The notes: generated by a model not told the origin, from the sequence alone. DNA of 64,000 bases from Lepidostoma basale (GCA_022606425.2 JAHDVF020001018.1:1984001-2048000), one strand, 5' to 3'; shown: positions 1-11,165, counted from the stretch's first letter. Translations and numbers: made by a program.

Positions 1-621
1 AAACTATCCGGATTATTATGTAATGATATGTATGTCTATAACATTATTTATATACTTGGTACGTAGATATTAAAATAATATATATTTGTGTTTTCCTGGA
101 CGACTCGTTGCGATGCTCTGGTTGTAAACAATCAATGTTATGTCCAACACTCTCACGGCCGCGCGACTCTGGAGTAAAAATAAAACATTTTCTTCTTTCT
201 GACACGCGAAGTCATTTATGATGAAAAACGACTTTCACCTAGCATCCACTCAGATAACACAACGCGAGTGTAAATAGACAGCAGGGACGACTCAAATTTT
301 CAACTGTATCTTTATATTTTTTAATAGAATTTGATCTGTCTGGCTCATAGGTTCCCAACCATTTCTGGACCATCTTTAAATTGAAATTAACGTCCATTAC
401 AAACCATAAAGAAATACCGAAATACCTAGAAGAGCAGAACTTTGGAAAAATGAAAGAAATTTTTTGAAAACAAGCAGGTTCCAATTTGTCTAAAAAGAAT
501 AATGTTCGACGCATGTATACTGCCTATATAGAGGAAATGGGTAGTTGAAATGTGGCCTGGGTCCCTCATGTTTTCCTTTAATCACAAAACCTCAGTAATA
601 TAAGTCCCGGACAGAATACTT
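1..621. other. AT-rich stretch without a recognised gene
   Basis: Only short open frames without recognisable motifs are seen. A slightly GC-richer patch at 95-175 contains no splice-flanked frame that I can defend. No repeat match to the rest of the window was noticed. Confidence 0.4.
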
Positions 622-835
622 CAGTGGAGGCCTTGGACAAAGAAAAGGAGTGTCGAGAGGCCATCTAAAGGTTGGACTGACGATATTACCCCAATAGTTG
701 GAACGAACTGAATGGCCGGGAAAATGGTCGAAGAAACAAGACAGGAACGATTGGAGGAAAATAGAAGAGGCCTATATCCAGCAGTGGGGGGAAGATTTTC
801 AGCCACCACAAGCGCCAGAAATTGATCCTCTTTAA
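622..835 (+). pseudogene. RTE-like LINE, C-terminal fragment (frameshifted)
   Basis: The first frame reads QWRPWTKKRSVERPSKGWTD, followed by DDITPIVGTN and a stop. After a frameshift near 715-745 it continues QDRNDWRKIEEAYIQQWGED and ends at TAA 833-835. This GRP..RW.DDI...W...AQDR..W...EEAY.QQW layout is the usual extreme C-terminus of RTE-like LINE polyproteins, downstream of the reverse transcriptase. The copy is dead: it has a frameshift, an in-frame stop and no upstream RT. Family assignment is from motif memory. Confidence 0.7.
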
Positions 836-990
836 GAGGAATATCAAAATCATATATGTTATGTCACGCATAATCCATCAACCCATTAAATCACCTATCG
901 AACAATATTTCTTAAGACGTGAGAGGAATAGCTGTAAGAGCTGAAGCTCCGTATGTCAGAATATCTGTATCCGAGTTTAAGTCCGTCATG
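826..990 (+). mobile_element. LINE-J2 3' end fragment (decayed)
   Basis: This segment matches, with many changes, the 3' end of LINE-J2 seen better at 27190-27385 and 38450-38640: CTCTTTAAGAGGAA, then ATCAACCCATTAAATCACC, then AGACGTGAGAGGAATAGC, with remnants of the tail (GTTTAAGTCC). No coding capacity is left. Confidence 0.6.
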
Positions 991-1431
991 CCGTAAGGCG
1001 AACAGGATGAACCGCCAATACCATCCTGAAATACTTATTGAGTTTCTTTTATATTCGTACATCGCGATAAGCAACTTTTTAGTATTATTTCGACGTCGAG
1101 CACGATCGCCATTTTAGGGAAATCAAATGGAACAGAATGTATTTAAAAAATAGAAATCCATCCGGAACTGGCATTAACGGCGATTTATTTTAAGCAAATC
1201 AACGGAGGCACCAGGCCTCATTTAAGCTTCTCTATTTTTTCCGTTCTATCCTGAGCACTTACAAATACACAGGTGAGGTTTATAACAACCAAAGAATCAC
1301 CAAAACCGATAATTTTTACTGTTTAAAATGTTCTTTGATTTATAACAAAAATTGTCGTATTTATTCCGTCAATTACAAAATAAATAAATATACTGCTTTG
1401 GAATATAATAGCATAACTCTTTTTTTGTATT

Positions 1432-1650
1432 CAATAGGTCGTTTGAACCCAATTACTCTGTATTTTTTAAAACTATTGTATTGATTCTCATGACATGTGA
1501 TAGGTAACTTATCTTTCGCCATTTTATAGTCAGGTTAATTCTACGCCAAACCAAATACAGTGTGACAATCACACCGCCATCTCCGGCAATCGAACTCGGG
1601 ACCTTCGGTATGACAGTCAGAACTCTTACAACTCAGACACGAAGGACTTC
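1432..1650 (-). mobile_element. SINE-A, tRNA-derived SINE (diverged)
   Basis: Read on the minus strand it starts near 1650 with a tRNA-like head (CTTCGTGTCTGAGTTG for the A-box side, then GTCCCGAGTTCGATTG as B box) and continues into the body shared with copies at 22876, 29688 and 50695 (TAAAATGGCGAAAG, ATCACATGTCATGAGAATCA). It ends near 1432 after a GGGTTCAAACGAC segment. The tRNA-like part is too mutated to be a functional tRNA. Confidence 0.75.
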
Positions 1651-1816
1651 AATCTTATCCGAGTATAAATTAGATAGTAGAGGTGACAATATATATCCCT
1701 GTCGAATTACTATCTCAATTGTCACGTTTGTTATTTAATTCTGACCCACACGTATAGTAAATGTTGGACTCTAATAAACAGATCAGTTAATTTCAGCAAA
1801 GCTCTAATGACACCAA

Positions 1817-2761
1817 TTAAGGGGTTAGGGGCACTCAGAGATATGAAAGAAACTAGTCTTTTGAATAAAAAAAAAATTGTCAGTAATTTAATTTATTTTA
1901 TTAAACCTACAATACAAAATTATTATATTTTGTTTTAACTGATTTGACCCAAATTTGAAAAAAATATATAAATCATATATGAAGTTATCGTCATATTTGT
2001 TGGACCCTGTTCCTTAATGCGGTGACTTAATAGTGAATCTAGTACCTGAACGAAGGATTTTTTTTCTTTTAAAAAAATCTTCTATTGTTATAAACAATTA
2101 ACATTTTTCATTGAAAATCCGTAAGTAAATTAATAGAGGCCGGCATTTTGTTTATTTAAAAAAAAAAGCTTCGATCAGGCACTAGATAACTTTTAATTAA
2201 ATTTTTTTATTTGAATGTTTTTTATGAACCTGTAAAAAGAAATAATGGTTACCGTAAAGCACCATGGAACCAAGCAAATTATGGAACAGGGTCTAACAAA
2301 TATGGCGATAACTTTATATATAATTCATATATATATTTTTAATTTCGGTCAAATCAAGTTATCACATAATATAATATCTTCTATGTTTGCCATACTTTGT
2401 ATTGTCGATGTTTTATTTGTCTTTTTCTTTTAAATATACTTTGAATATACAACACTAACTTAAAAAAAATAAAAATTACATATCAGACATTATAAAGATA
2501 CATCTTTAAAATATTATAAAATTGTGATCAGTTTTGACAGATGTTATAAAGATTTATTTTGGAACACTTAACGTTCCAAAATAAATATGCAAATTTAATT
2601 TTTTTTAAAGTTAGTGTTGTATATACAAAGTATATGAAAAAGAAATAGACGTAATATAATAATTCAATATTATTGGTTATATAAAATAAACTAAATTACT
2701 TTAAAAAAATATATTGCAAATACTTGTTTTTTCATACAGCTGATTGCCCCTAACCCCTTAA
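1817..2761. mobile_element. TTAA-flanked foldback element with long TIRs
   Basis: TTAA at 1817-1820 and 2758-2761 bounds inverted termini beginning GGGGTTAGGGGCA. The inverted similarity continues inward for some hundreds of bases; for example 1970-2012 pairs with 2285-2330, including the GGACCCTGTTCC / GGAACAGGGTCT region. TTAA target duplication is typical of piggyBac-type transposition. No transposase frame is present, so it would be non-autonomous. An HH-A palindrome remnant is nested at 2428-2640. Confidence 0.7.
2428..2640. repeat. HH-A palindrome remnant, hammerhead core deleted
   Basis: The ends carry the inverted HH-A terminus (ATACTTTG..ATACAACACTAAC left, GTTAGTGTTGTATATACAAA right), and the interior keeps the family's spacer with GATCAGTTTTGACAGATG. 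The hammerhead sequences present in other copies are missing here. It lies inside the TTAA foldback element, so it is either a nested insertion or part of that element. Confidence 0.65.
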
Positions 2762-3415
2762 ACGCGTTTCTTACGGCGCCATTTATATAAGATAAAATAC
2801 GAGCCGCTACTGCTGGCATTGAAGGAAAACTATTTTCCTACCAGTTTAATAAGATCCGTCAAAACAGTAATGTGACAGCTTCTTTTATTTTTAGTCTCAC
2901 GAGATACGGTGCGGGAAATGATACGTATTAAATTTATAAAAAAGTTTGTTACTATGAAGATTTACACAATGAATTTAAACGGCGTGTCTTGAGTAAGTTG
3001 TGACATTTAAGAAGACAATTAAAACGAGCGTTTGCATATCTATATATCGTGGGTTCAATACTAGAACTAGATAACTCTAAATACATAGTTTTGAGATAAT
3101 GGCAATTAAAGTTTTTGGCTACACAAATCATGACATGACTTTCAGAAGGATAGTAATTAACACGTAGTTTATTGTAGAAAAACATAGCTTAGAGTTCAAG
3201 GAAGCCACTAAATGTATAAACTTGACCAAAAATGGCTTCAGTATTTTTTAACAATTAAAATAGTGAGATATCTAGTTTTAGCACTAACCATTGTTGCGGG
3301 GTATATCAGGATATGTACGTGTAATAATTAGTTATCTATGACTTGGAACCAACATTTTGACACTATTGCTTGAATTATTATACTAATGTTACTGTTTAAA
3401 AAAAGTTTTAATTAG
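2762..3415. repeat. Unclassified repeat-like region
   Basis: No gene is recognised. A short motif TCTAGTTCTAGTATTGAA recurs in inverted form around 3053-3075 and again near 4165-4185, with weaker copies near 3265 and 3995, so 3050-4200 probably belongs to one or more old foldback elements. Confidence 0.35.
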
Positions 3416-3590
3416 GTATATTATTTTTATACTTATGAAAGTTTTATTTAAACACTATGTAAATGTTACTTATTAATCTTTATTCAAAGCTATCGCGATT
3501 TTGGTGATGCTATACAATTCACTAGCTCAATAAAACTGATTGACAAGCCTACAAAGTGTTTAAATAAAACTCTTATATAAAAATGTATAG
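3416..3590. repeat. Imperfect hairpin / MITE-like inverted repeat
   Basis: The left arm at about 3418-3462 (AGTTTTATTTAAACACTATG inside) is inverted at about 3550-3587 (AAGTGTTTAAATAAAACT inside). The loop of about 85 bases is not repetitive. Arm length is about 40 bp with scattered mismatches. Confidence 0.5.
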
Positions 3591-3596
3591 AAATTG

Positions 3597-3990
3597 TTAC
3601 ATAGTGAATGTCTCTAATATAAATTGAACTAATCGCTCGGCTATTACTTTGTCTTCTTTTTTAACTCTTCTTGCTGCGTTCTTTATGTCTACATGCTCTT
3701 TGTAATTATCCACTATTACCCCGTCTTCAACAGCCATGCAAATTTTGTATTTATCCTTTTTCTGTTGATGGAATCCCAGATTGAAATTATTGCAGAAGAT
3801 ATTTCTATAAGCAGAATCTTTAACACACGGTATTTGTTTTTCTTCACAATCTTTGATACAAGATCGATACAACATTCTTATATTTAAGTCTGGGGATAGA
3901 TACTTTCGTTCGGTATCAGATCTGGTGTAGTGTGACGCCACAACTGGAAAAGACTGAATGTGTTTTTTTAAACATTTTCTATCATTTCAC
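3597..3990 (-). pseudogene. Fragment of unclassified TE-like protein
   Basis: The open frame reads from about 3990 to 3597. It includes KHIQSFPVVASHYTRSD, a KYLSPDLNIRMLY stretch and FNLGFHQQKKDKYKI. The pattern (HIxSFP..SHYxR, YLsxdLnIxxmY, FNLxFHxPKKDxCxxC) resembles proteins that occur in many copies in insect genomes, probably TE-encoded. That is recollection, not a search result. The expected first cysteine after KKD is a tyrosine here, and the frame turns into unrelated sequence (AVEDGVIVDNYKEH) before its stop. There is no start context or full domain, so it is an isolated fragment. Confidence 0.45.
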
Positions 3991-4407
3991 TACTAGTTGT
4001 CTAGTTCTAGCACTAAACGTAGTATGATTTTTCCTTTTGTCTACTTTTGAAATTTGTCTTTAATTTAATAATGGTAGAATATTTGAGATAACCAATTAGA
4101 GCATTCAGTACTCCCTGAGCAACACAAACATTTGGCATAAATAACTCAAAACCACCAAAATTCGACTTGTCTAGTTCTAGTATTGAAACCACGATATGTA
4201 AATAAATGTACAAGTATATATGAAATTTCTGTGTATATTTTACTACCTCACATTTTTTATCTTATCTTATGAAATATTAATGTCTTTTACACGTGTTATC
4301 AGGACTTCATTAGTAGAAAACCAATCGAGATAATTGCATAAGAAATTGACGCTAAAACCTTTATTACTTAAGTTTTTTACACATAGAAGGAGGTCTTATA
4401 GTATTGA

Positions 4408-4655
4408 TTGTATCTCAATAGAGACGAAGATGTAAATTGTTTTTTGGAAACAGAATATGGTGGTCGAGGCGTTTACAGGACTTATGACCTGTCATTGGTT
4501 GGGTTAAGCGATTGCTTTATGTTTACAACATTCCCCATTTCGCCTGTCTTACGATCACCACGTCTGATAAATTTTTGGAAGATGTATATATGCCACAATG
4601 TTGGGAGATACTTCACATTTTTTAGTTCAATCTACACTAGCGCCATCTATTAAGA
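4408..4655 (+). mobile_element. MITE-L, single arm
   Basis: It begins TTGTATCTCAATAGAGACGA directly after TTGA (a TTAA variant) and follows the MITE-L arm: GTTTACAGGACTTATGACC, CATTGGTTGGGTTAAGCG, then CGCCATCTAT near the inner end. Compare the complete element at 33046-35378. The second arm is absent. Confidence 0.75.
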
Positions 4656-4722
4656 TTAGGTCTTGTAGTGTTTTTGTTTAGTATATTATTGTATTTTTAC
4701 TCTTAAATAAAATCTGAGAAGC

Positions 4723-5250
4723 ATGTTTACAACAGACGGAAAAATGGAGAAAGACATCGAAAGAAGGGTTGGTGCTGGGAATAAAATAAATGGCGCACTC
4801 AAAGTCATTACTGCAAATAGAAATATATCCACAGAAGCAAAGATGGCAGTACAAAATGGAGTTCTAGTGCCAACCCTCATGTATGGAAGTGAGGCTTGGA
4901 GCTAGCAAAAGAAGGATGAAAGCAAGATAAACGCAGAAATGAGATCACTAAGAAGAATGTGCGGGAAAACATTGTATGATAGAATACCGAACGATGAAAT
5001 AAGAAAGATATGTAAGGCAGATGATTGCATCTTGGATAAAATAAAAAAATGGATCCCAGAGATGGTTTGGACATATGGAACGAATGACTGAGAGTAGAAT
5101 GGTTAAAAAGTTGTACATAAGCAGCGTGAGTGGAAAAAGAAGCCGAGGACGACCGAGGAAAACATATCATGACCAAATTAATCAATTACTAAAAGGCGGC
5201 CACATTCGAAGTCGGAATAATCGACGTGCGTGCATGGTTCGATGTATGCT
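4723..5250 (+). pseudogene. LINE-A RT C-terminal fragment
   Basis: The conserved LINE-A sequence runs MFTTDGKMEKDIERRVGAGN, a GVLVPTLMYGSEAW block, MRSLRRMCGKTLYDRIPNDE and RGRPRKTYHDQINQL. It is broken by an in-frame TAG right after GSEAWS (4903-4905) and by frameshifts near 5045. LINE-A is an RTE-like non-LTR family with about 25 fragments in this window. This copy lacks the 3' tail and everything 5' of the post-RT region. Its KTLYDRIPNDE subtype matches the copy at 58770-59220. Confidence 0.8.
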
Positions 5251-6060
5251 TTAACAATTGTTTTCTCAACCATTTGTTTGATATTTCCAAACCATCTATT
5301 ATGATCATTAAAGACACTTGTAAAATATTAATTTGATACAAGCTTACTCTATCCAAGAATATGATTTTTGGTTAACATTTTATTTGTATTTATATTTTGT
5401 ACTATTCTGCACAAGGAAAAATAGATTGCGTTTTTTATTAACTGTTCCTAAGAATCAATTAATTTCTAAACACGTAAAATAATGATTACACATACTATAA
5501 ATAAAATAGTAAAATGCATGTTTCTATGAAATCGTAGGTGCAAGATTGCTTTTTATAAAATAAAAATTTACATAATTTAGATTTATTTGCATATTGCAGA
5601 AATATACAATTTTTATTACCTTCTAATAATATAGTGATATAGCACATAATCTATTTCATTTTTAAATATCTTATCCTTTTGTTTCAAAGTTCCATATTTG
5701 AAAACCATTTGACTCATTTTAGAATTAAAAAAAAAAAACGTAAGCGTACAAGCAAATAAGTGTTCCGATAAGATCTTCTACTAAGAAATATAGTTTCCTT
5801 ATTATATTATAGTAATAAATCTTTACTATTCAGCTGTGCGTTACAAATGTAATTTTTCTTAGAATTTTGTTAACACAATAAATATTTAAAGATTACAACT
5901 TGTAATATATTTCTGAGAAAGAAATTAACTGATTATATCTATCGATTTTCCATGAAAACGTGGTAGGTTCTATATATAAAACAATAATACCGTAATTAAC
6001 TTTGATAAAATCGTACAATTTATAGATTTTGTGATAATAGTCTTAACTCTTTAGGTACGA
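5251..6060. other. AT-rich stretch, nothing recognised
   Basis: High A+T with homopolymer runs. No open frame with motifs, no splice-like exon and no repeat family match was seen. Confidence 0.4.
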
Positions 6061-6094
6061 TATGCCGATATCCCACTGTATTCCTTTGGGCATC

Positions 6095-6465
6095 TTCTTC
6101 TTCTTCTTCCTCAGCCTATTCCCGTCCACTCCTGGACAAAGGCCTATTCCATTTGCTTCCATGTCATTCTGTCCTGTGCAGACGGCATCCAGGTTATTCC
6201 GACGTGTCTGTTTAGATCATCCTTCCACCGTAGTTGCGGTCGCCCTGCACTTCTCTTTGCCGTCCACGGTCTCCAAGTCAGCAGTCTTCTTGTCCACTTT
6301 TCATCTGAGCTTCTGGCTACATGACCATTGCCATTTTAGAGTCGCCACCCGGTGGATGATGTCAGTGACCTCTGTTTTTTCTCTCACCGTATCGTTTCTG
6401 ACTCTGTCTCTTAGGCTTATTCCTCACATGGCTCTTTCCATGGCTCCTTGGGTCGTCGGCTCCCA
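6095..6465 (-). pseudogene. RTE-like LINE C-terminal fragment
   Basis: On the minus strand the frames read RWTRRLLTWRPWTAKRSAGR, then PQLRWKDDLNRH, GITWMPSAQDRMTWKQM and EWTGIG. This is the usual GRPxxRWxDDL...AQDRxxW end of RTE-like polyproteins, a different family from LINE-A. It is cut at 6465 by a J1 LINE fragment on the opposite strand. The open frame visible on the plus strand (start 6062) is only its antisense. Confidence 0.7.
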
Positions 6466-6870
6466 TTTATTCAGAATTATCAGGGGATTATTTGAGAATT
6501 CAGTCATCTTGAAGCCTATCCATATTTTTGTTCCGAATGATTATCTTCGATAGCGTCAGCACAGACTGTTTTATCTCCCAGAATCCAGAACCAACCTGCC
6601 TTTGATGATGCCGGTGGGGAGAGCAATCAAACTGCTGAACATGATCGCTTCGGAGATTGACATCTTTCATATTCGTGAAAGTACGTACAGAGGACAAATA
6701 CTCCTGACTTTGGAGAGTATCTTGTATTCCTAATGTCGAACCATCTCTAATGCGTTCCTGGTATTATATATTTATTATATTCTACCTGTTCTCAATAGAT
6801 GTCTTAAACTATGTTTGTTGTTTGTAATATCTTTTGAAAAAATAAAATGTTTTGATTTAATTTGATATCT
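6465..6870 (+). pseudogene. LINE-J1 3' end with UTR
   Basis: Frames encode GLFENSVILKPIHIFVPNDY, then RTNLPLMMPVGRAIKLLN and ASEIDIFHIRESTYRG, ending near TAA 6731-6733. This is the C-terminus of the Jockey/I-like J1 family (compare 19665-20120 and 49359-49565). An in-frame TAG follows YLR. A non-coding 3' region runs to about 6870 with AATAAAATG near its end. Confidence 0.75.
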
Positions 6871-6949
6871 ATTTAATAATTTGAAATCGATTATTGCCAC
6901 TTTTCGTAGACATGTGAAAAGTCCATTTTTGTACCCCAAGGGTTAAATT

Positions 6950-7690
6950 CAACTAACTAACTAACTAACCATCACGCCGTCTCCCCGAAGGGGTAGGCAG
7001 AAAGAATGGACTGCCACACCTTTCTTTCCTGACATATTTCTCTCGCTTCCTCAACATTCATACATCGTGTCATGCACGCGCGTCGATTTCTCTGACTCCT
7101 CACATGGCCGACATTCAATATTTGATTTATTTGATCGTGCCACGTTTTCCTTGGTCTTCCCCTATTTCTGGTACCATTTACATCATTAACATATAATTTT
7201 TTTACCATTCTTTCTTCATTCATTCATTCTTTCCATATGTCCAAACCATCTTAATGATCCTTTCATTATTTTGTTCATGACAACATCATTCGCACCGCAT
7301 TCACTTTTTATATTTTCATTCGACACTCTATCATACACAGAGTATGCACACATTCGTCTAAGAGATCTCATTTCTACTGCATTTATTCTACTTTCATCCT
7401 TCCTTTGCCAGTTCCATGCTTCGCTTCCATACATAAGGGTCGGTAGAAGAACACCATTGTGCACTGCCATTCTAGCTTTTTTGATAGGTTTTTGTTTGCG
7501 ATGACAACTTTAAGTGCACTATTCACTTTGTTGCCTGCCCCAACGCTTCTTTCAATATCCCTCTCCACTCTCCCATCTCTTGTAAACATACTACCTAAAT
7601 ACACAAACTCAACTACTTGCTCCAAGTTTTCACCATTCACGCTAATGTTGCAGACTGTCTTGTTAAATTCATTGTACCTATATTTATGTC
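6950..7690 (-). pseudogene. LINE-A fragment with (TTAG)n tail
   Basis: Read from 7690 downward: NLEQVVEFVYLGSMFTRDGR, AGNKVNSALKVVIANKNLS, a frameshift, then SEAWNWQRKDESRINAVEMR, RGRPRKTWHDQINQILNVGH and SILSAYPFGETA. The stop is followed directly by the tandem tail (GTTA repeats) at 6950-6969, where the element ends. It begins after the RT catalytic region. A frameshift near 7470 disrupts it. Variable short tandem tails are known for RTE-clade LINEs. Confidence 0.85.
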
Positions 7691-7839
7691 CCTAGAAATA
7701 AAATAAAAATTACATAAGAACTAAATTTGAACAACTCTTATCATGTAGCTATTCTTATTTATAATCACCTTAATTTTGACTGGGTTTTAATCTAAGAGAC
7801 ATAACGCTTTGCTTCTGATCAAGTCTTATTTTAACATAG

Positions 7840-8180
7840 GCGACATTTAAAATTTGATTAATGTGGTCATGCCATGTTTTTTCTCGGTCTTCCTTGATTC
7901 CGCAATCCATTCACATCGTTAATGTAAACTTTTTTAATCATTTTTTCTTCATTCATGCGTTCCATATGTCCAAGCCAACGCAGCGATCTTTGAATTATTT
8001 TGTTTGTAATATTTTCTTCTGCTCTACACTCTTTCCTAATATCGGTATTTCAAAAATCATTCATACATCGTTTTATCAGATTAAATCAAATTAAATCATC
8101 TCATCTCTTCCGTATTTATTCAACTCTCATCGTTCTTCTGCAAGTTCCACGCTTCGCTTCCAAACATAAGGCCTATGTTT
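7840..8180 (-). pseudogene. LINE-A fragment, decayed
   Basis: The minus strand holds antisense-to-plus LINE-A blocks: the TWHDHINQIL region at 7857-7890, the MKxMIKKVYINDVN block near 7920-7945, and the WRLEVW/LQKNDES block near 8110-8165. Many indels are present and no tail remains. Confidence 0.65.
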
Positions 8181-8189
8181 TATATTTTT

Positions 8190-8395
8190 TCGATGGCTCT
8201 GCACCTTATGTCGAGCCTTGAAGTCCATCAGTCCTCGCCTTCAAGCACTTATGTCTCCTGCTGCTGGCTTTCAGTCGTTTATTTGCAGTAGTAGTGCAGC
8301 ATTCTTCCCACCTCATTCTCCCATCGCAGTCTGGGCCTACCGACCCTTCTCCTTCCCCCTAGATGTCCCGAAAGGGTTTTTTGGTTTTCGAGATG
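8190..8395 (-). pseudogene. LINE C-terminal fragment (GRPRLRW family)
   Basis: The minus strand gives GHLGGRRRVGRPRLRWENEV, then after an insertion LEGED, stop, and WTSRLDIRCRAIEK. The same order is seen on the plus strand at 61540-61745, so both belong to one LINE family. Which clade is uncertain. Confidence 0.6.
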
Positions 8396-8774
8396 ACAGC
8401 ATTCTAATTTATGTATTCAAAGAATATTTATGTTCAAATTAATAGTTTCTGCAGCGCAAGAATATGATTTATATGTATTTCTAATGTTGGAAAATGAGCA
8501 AATGCTAACGCGTAAGAACTGGGAACTAAAATTGCTCTCTGGTTTATCACTGGACAGCTTCGTCCTAATTGAAAACTGTGATCTTCACATGACTGCGATG
8601 CTCAATAACTTTATTGTGTTGCTGCAGCTCTGGTTATATTGCATCTAAAATTCTAAATATCATATAAATAAATCAACGACGAAAGCAAAATACAGGGAAA
8701 TGTCAAAATTATAAGCAATAAAAAAGCAAAATAATACCTTGGCATAAATTCTTTGGCATATAGAATGGAATAAT
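8396..8774. other. No recognised feature
   Basis: A short open frame at 8430-8648 (72 codons) has no motif I recognise and no splice or repeat context. I see nothing else. Confidence 0.35.
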
Positions 8775-9168
8775 ACTCCTAGCGGCTTCTAACAATATGT
8801 TGGTCAACAGCCTTCACATTGTGTTAATAAGGTAGTTTGCTAAATGCCGAAAATCATTCTCCATAGATGGCGTTAGTGGGTCGGTTGTATAGGTTAATTC
8901 TTGAAAAAAATTCACTAGTGAAACCAAATCTACATAGATGGCTGACTGAAACTGCCACGTGAAGATAAATATGGATTTTGAAGTATATATACATCTTCCA
9001 AAAATTTGTCATGCATGATCACAAATAATAACAAAGGTGGAATGGGGAATGTTGTAATTACATAAAGCGTGCGCTTAACCCAACCAATGACAGGTCATAA
9101 GTCCTGTAAACACCTTGATCATCCATGTTCAGTTTCCAGTTTACGTCTTCGTCTCTATTGAGATACAA
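8775..9168 (-). mobile_element. MITE-L copy, one arm plus spacer
   Basis: The outer end is GAGATACAA followed by TTAA at 9169-9172. Inward it follows MITE-L (AAGTCCTGTAAACACC, CCAACCAATGACAGG, CATAGATGGCGTTAGTG) and includes the spacer sequence AACAATATGTTGG / TTCACATTGTGTTAATAA found in the 33046-35378 element. The opposite arm is missing. Confidence 0.75.
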
Positions 9169-9239
9169 TTAAAAATCAAAATAATACATTTTATTAATAA
9201 ACTAAAGACGTTAGGAGTATGGAATTCCATGACGATTTT

Positions 9240-9345
9240 TTTATGAATTAAGACACTGAATTTTACACTTTTGAACTTATTTTTCTTGACATGTTTCGAA
9301 GGTTTTACATTAACATCATCGGGTGAACGATATAAACTGTTCGTA
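9240..9345 (-). repeat. HH-F hammerhead-like repeat (degenerate)
   Basis: On the minus strand: CCCGATGATG, then ACCTTCGAAAC, ATGTC and AAGAAAAATAAG. The layout mimics a hammerhead (core CCGATGA instead of CTGATGA), and similar sequences occur at 35660-35720 and 41840-41935. Position 4 is C instead of U in at least two of the copies. Confidence 0.5.
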
Positions 9346-9429
9346 TATAATGTATATTTACGTTTTAATTAATAAAAAAGTAGCTGGCAAAGAAGGATGA
9401 AATTAGAAAACATTTATTAGAAAAGAGAT

Positions 9430-9760
9430 TATGTCATAAATATGTGTATGATAGTGTCAAATTCAAATATAACTTTAAAAAAAGTTTAATTAAATATCAG
9501 ACATATTTCGGACAACCCAGTCCTTACTAAGTGATATTATAAAGATATTTAAAATATTATAAAATTGTTTAAAAATATGATCAGTTGTGACAGATGTTAT
9601 TTTAACATGATATTAAAGCATCTGTCTGATCATTTTAAAAAATTTTTTTATGGTATTTTAAATATATTTATAATATCACTGAGGAAGGACCAGGTTGTCC
9701 GAAACATGTCTGATTTTTTTTATTTTTAAAGTTAGTGTTGTATATACAAAGTATATAAAA
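9430..9760. repeat. HH-A palindromic repeat
   Basis: This is an inverted pair of hammerhead-like sequences. The minus copy (9495-9545) is degenerate (CTTAGTA core, GAAAT). The plus copy is intact (see 9672-9717). The right end keeps the family terminus GTTAGTGTTGTATATACAAA. The centre carries GATCAGTTGTGACAGATG. Confidence 0.7.
9672..9717 (+). ncRNA. Predicted hammerhead ribozyme (HH-A)
   Basis: Helix I 5' strand ATCA (9675-9678); core CTGAGGA 9679-9685; one extra A; helix II GGAC/GTCC around loop CAGGTT; GAAAC 9701-9705; two-base helix III loop AT; GTC with predicted cleavage after C9710; helix I 3' strand TGAT. All conserved hammerhead positions (C3, U4, G5, A6, G8, A9, G12, A13, A14, A15.1, U16.1, H17) are kept. 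Helix III is only 2 bp (or an intermolecular CATG palindrome), as in small PLE-linked hammerheads that act as dimers. Confidence 0.75.
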
Positions 9761-10469
9761 TGAAAAAAAAAATACAAATAAATATTACTTTGTTTGTTCC
9801 CGACGATTATTCACATTTTTTTTAAATACTGGTCACATCGTGATGTTTACTTTCGTTTTAGTAAGAATTTCCTCTCATGCTCTGCCATCGACAAATAATG
9901 CTGAGATTTTAGTGCGCCTATAAATTACTCGGGTCTCTTAAGCCCAAACAATTAAACGGACACCGAAGACTCCTGATGGACATTTACGAGCCTCACTGCT
10001 AACACTTCACCCAGACATCTCAATCTGCACCGAAGAGAACGAGTACTTACCTACTCACGTTAACATTTTAGTAAAAATCCTATTTGATCTTCCACGTATT
10101 TTTCACGAGAGCATTACGATAATTTATTGAGCGATAAAAAAAGATTTAAAACTATCCATTTTTATGTAATATTTCTACAATACAATAATACAAAGAAAAT
10201 AAAATGGACACCTTAAATGTTTTATAAAATAAATTAAATAATAAAAATATACGCAAAGTTTACTTAAAAGAATAATCAATATTCATAAAAACGTGTTTTT
10301 TAAGAATTTTTAAAATAAATACTAAACAAAGTGGTTTAGATACAAATACTAAAAGTTTATTATTATTTTATTTAATAATGTCACATCACAAATTAAGTGC
10401 TTCATACGATATTTTTAAAACATGTTTTGGTAATGACATGTTTTTTCTTGCTTAGGCATAACATGCATT
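9761..10469. other. AT-rich stretch, nothing firm
   Basis: No gene or repeat family is recognised between the HH-A repeat and the HH-B repeat. Confidence 0.35.
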
Positions 10470-10625
10470 TTCATTTATTGTTTCTTGAAAAATAATGTGA
10501 AACTCCATATTAAATAATAAACACGAATGAAAACGTCTGTTTTCTAGAAGTTTTATAATAACATCAATCATGTGAATGACATGTTTCGCCTGTCTAAGAT
10601 ATTATCAAATATTTTTATGTAATAT
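10470..10625. repeat. HH-B half element
   Basis: The HH-B arm reads ATTTATTGTTTCTTGAA, ACTCCATATTAAATAATA, GTCTGTTTTCTAGAAG, GACATGTTTCGCCTGTC and then AGATATTATCAAA. The reverse complement of the last part (TTTGATAATATCTTAGACAGG.CGAAAC) is hammerhead-like, but the core reads TTGATAA. Compare the full palindromes at 42225, 48070 and 53775. Confidence 0.6.
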
Positions 10626-11039
10626 GCTGTTTTACATAACATTTCTTCTTCAATTACAATTCAATTTATTAAAAAAATCATTAACATTACAGACTTTTTC
10701 CAATGCGTTTATGATAACAATTAAAAACAAATTAAGAGAAATAAAAATATATAAATATCAGCGTGTTTTGATAAAAAAAAAACTTGTGAACTTAGTGTAA
10801 CAATTATATTTTTACATGAAAGACCACAGTTTTATTTACTTTTCCACATATTTACCACCAATATTTAAAAAAAACTTGTCATATCAAACTATAAGCTGTT
10901 TAATTCCGTCGTGATGGAAGTTTGTTGCCAGACTTATCTTGAGCCTTATAATGCTGAAGGTGACGAAACAAGGGTGGACTACGTTATAACAGAAACAAAA
11001 CAAAAATCCATGGAATGGTGGCATTCAACATCGCCCAAG

Positions 11040-11165
11040 AAAGTGAAGTTGGTCAATTAAATATAAAAGAGATAGATGCTTTCTGAGGGTAGCCTCACTT
11101 TCGTGAAAAATGTCCATATTCGAAGATATGCTTATTATTTTAATAGATCTGACGATCTTTGACAT
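11040..11165 (-). mobile_element. LINE-J1 3' end fragment
   Basis: The minus strand encodes SNMDIFHESEATLRKHLS, nearly identical to the J1 C-terminus at 49359-49565. It abuts another LINE fragment at 11160. Confidence 0.65.

Noticed and set aside
6062..6553. 163-codon plus-strand open frame starting MPISHCIPLG
   Set aside because: It is the antisense of an RTE-like C-terminus (AQDRMTWKQM on the minus strand) joined to a J1 fragment.
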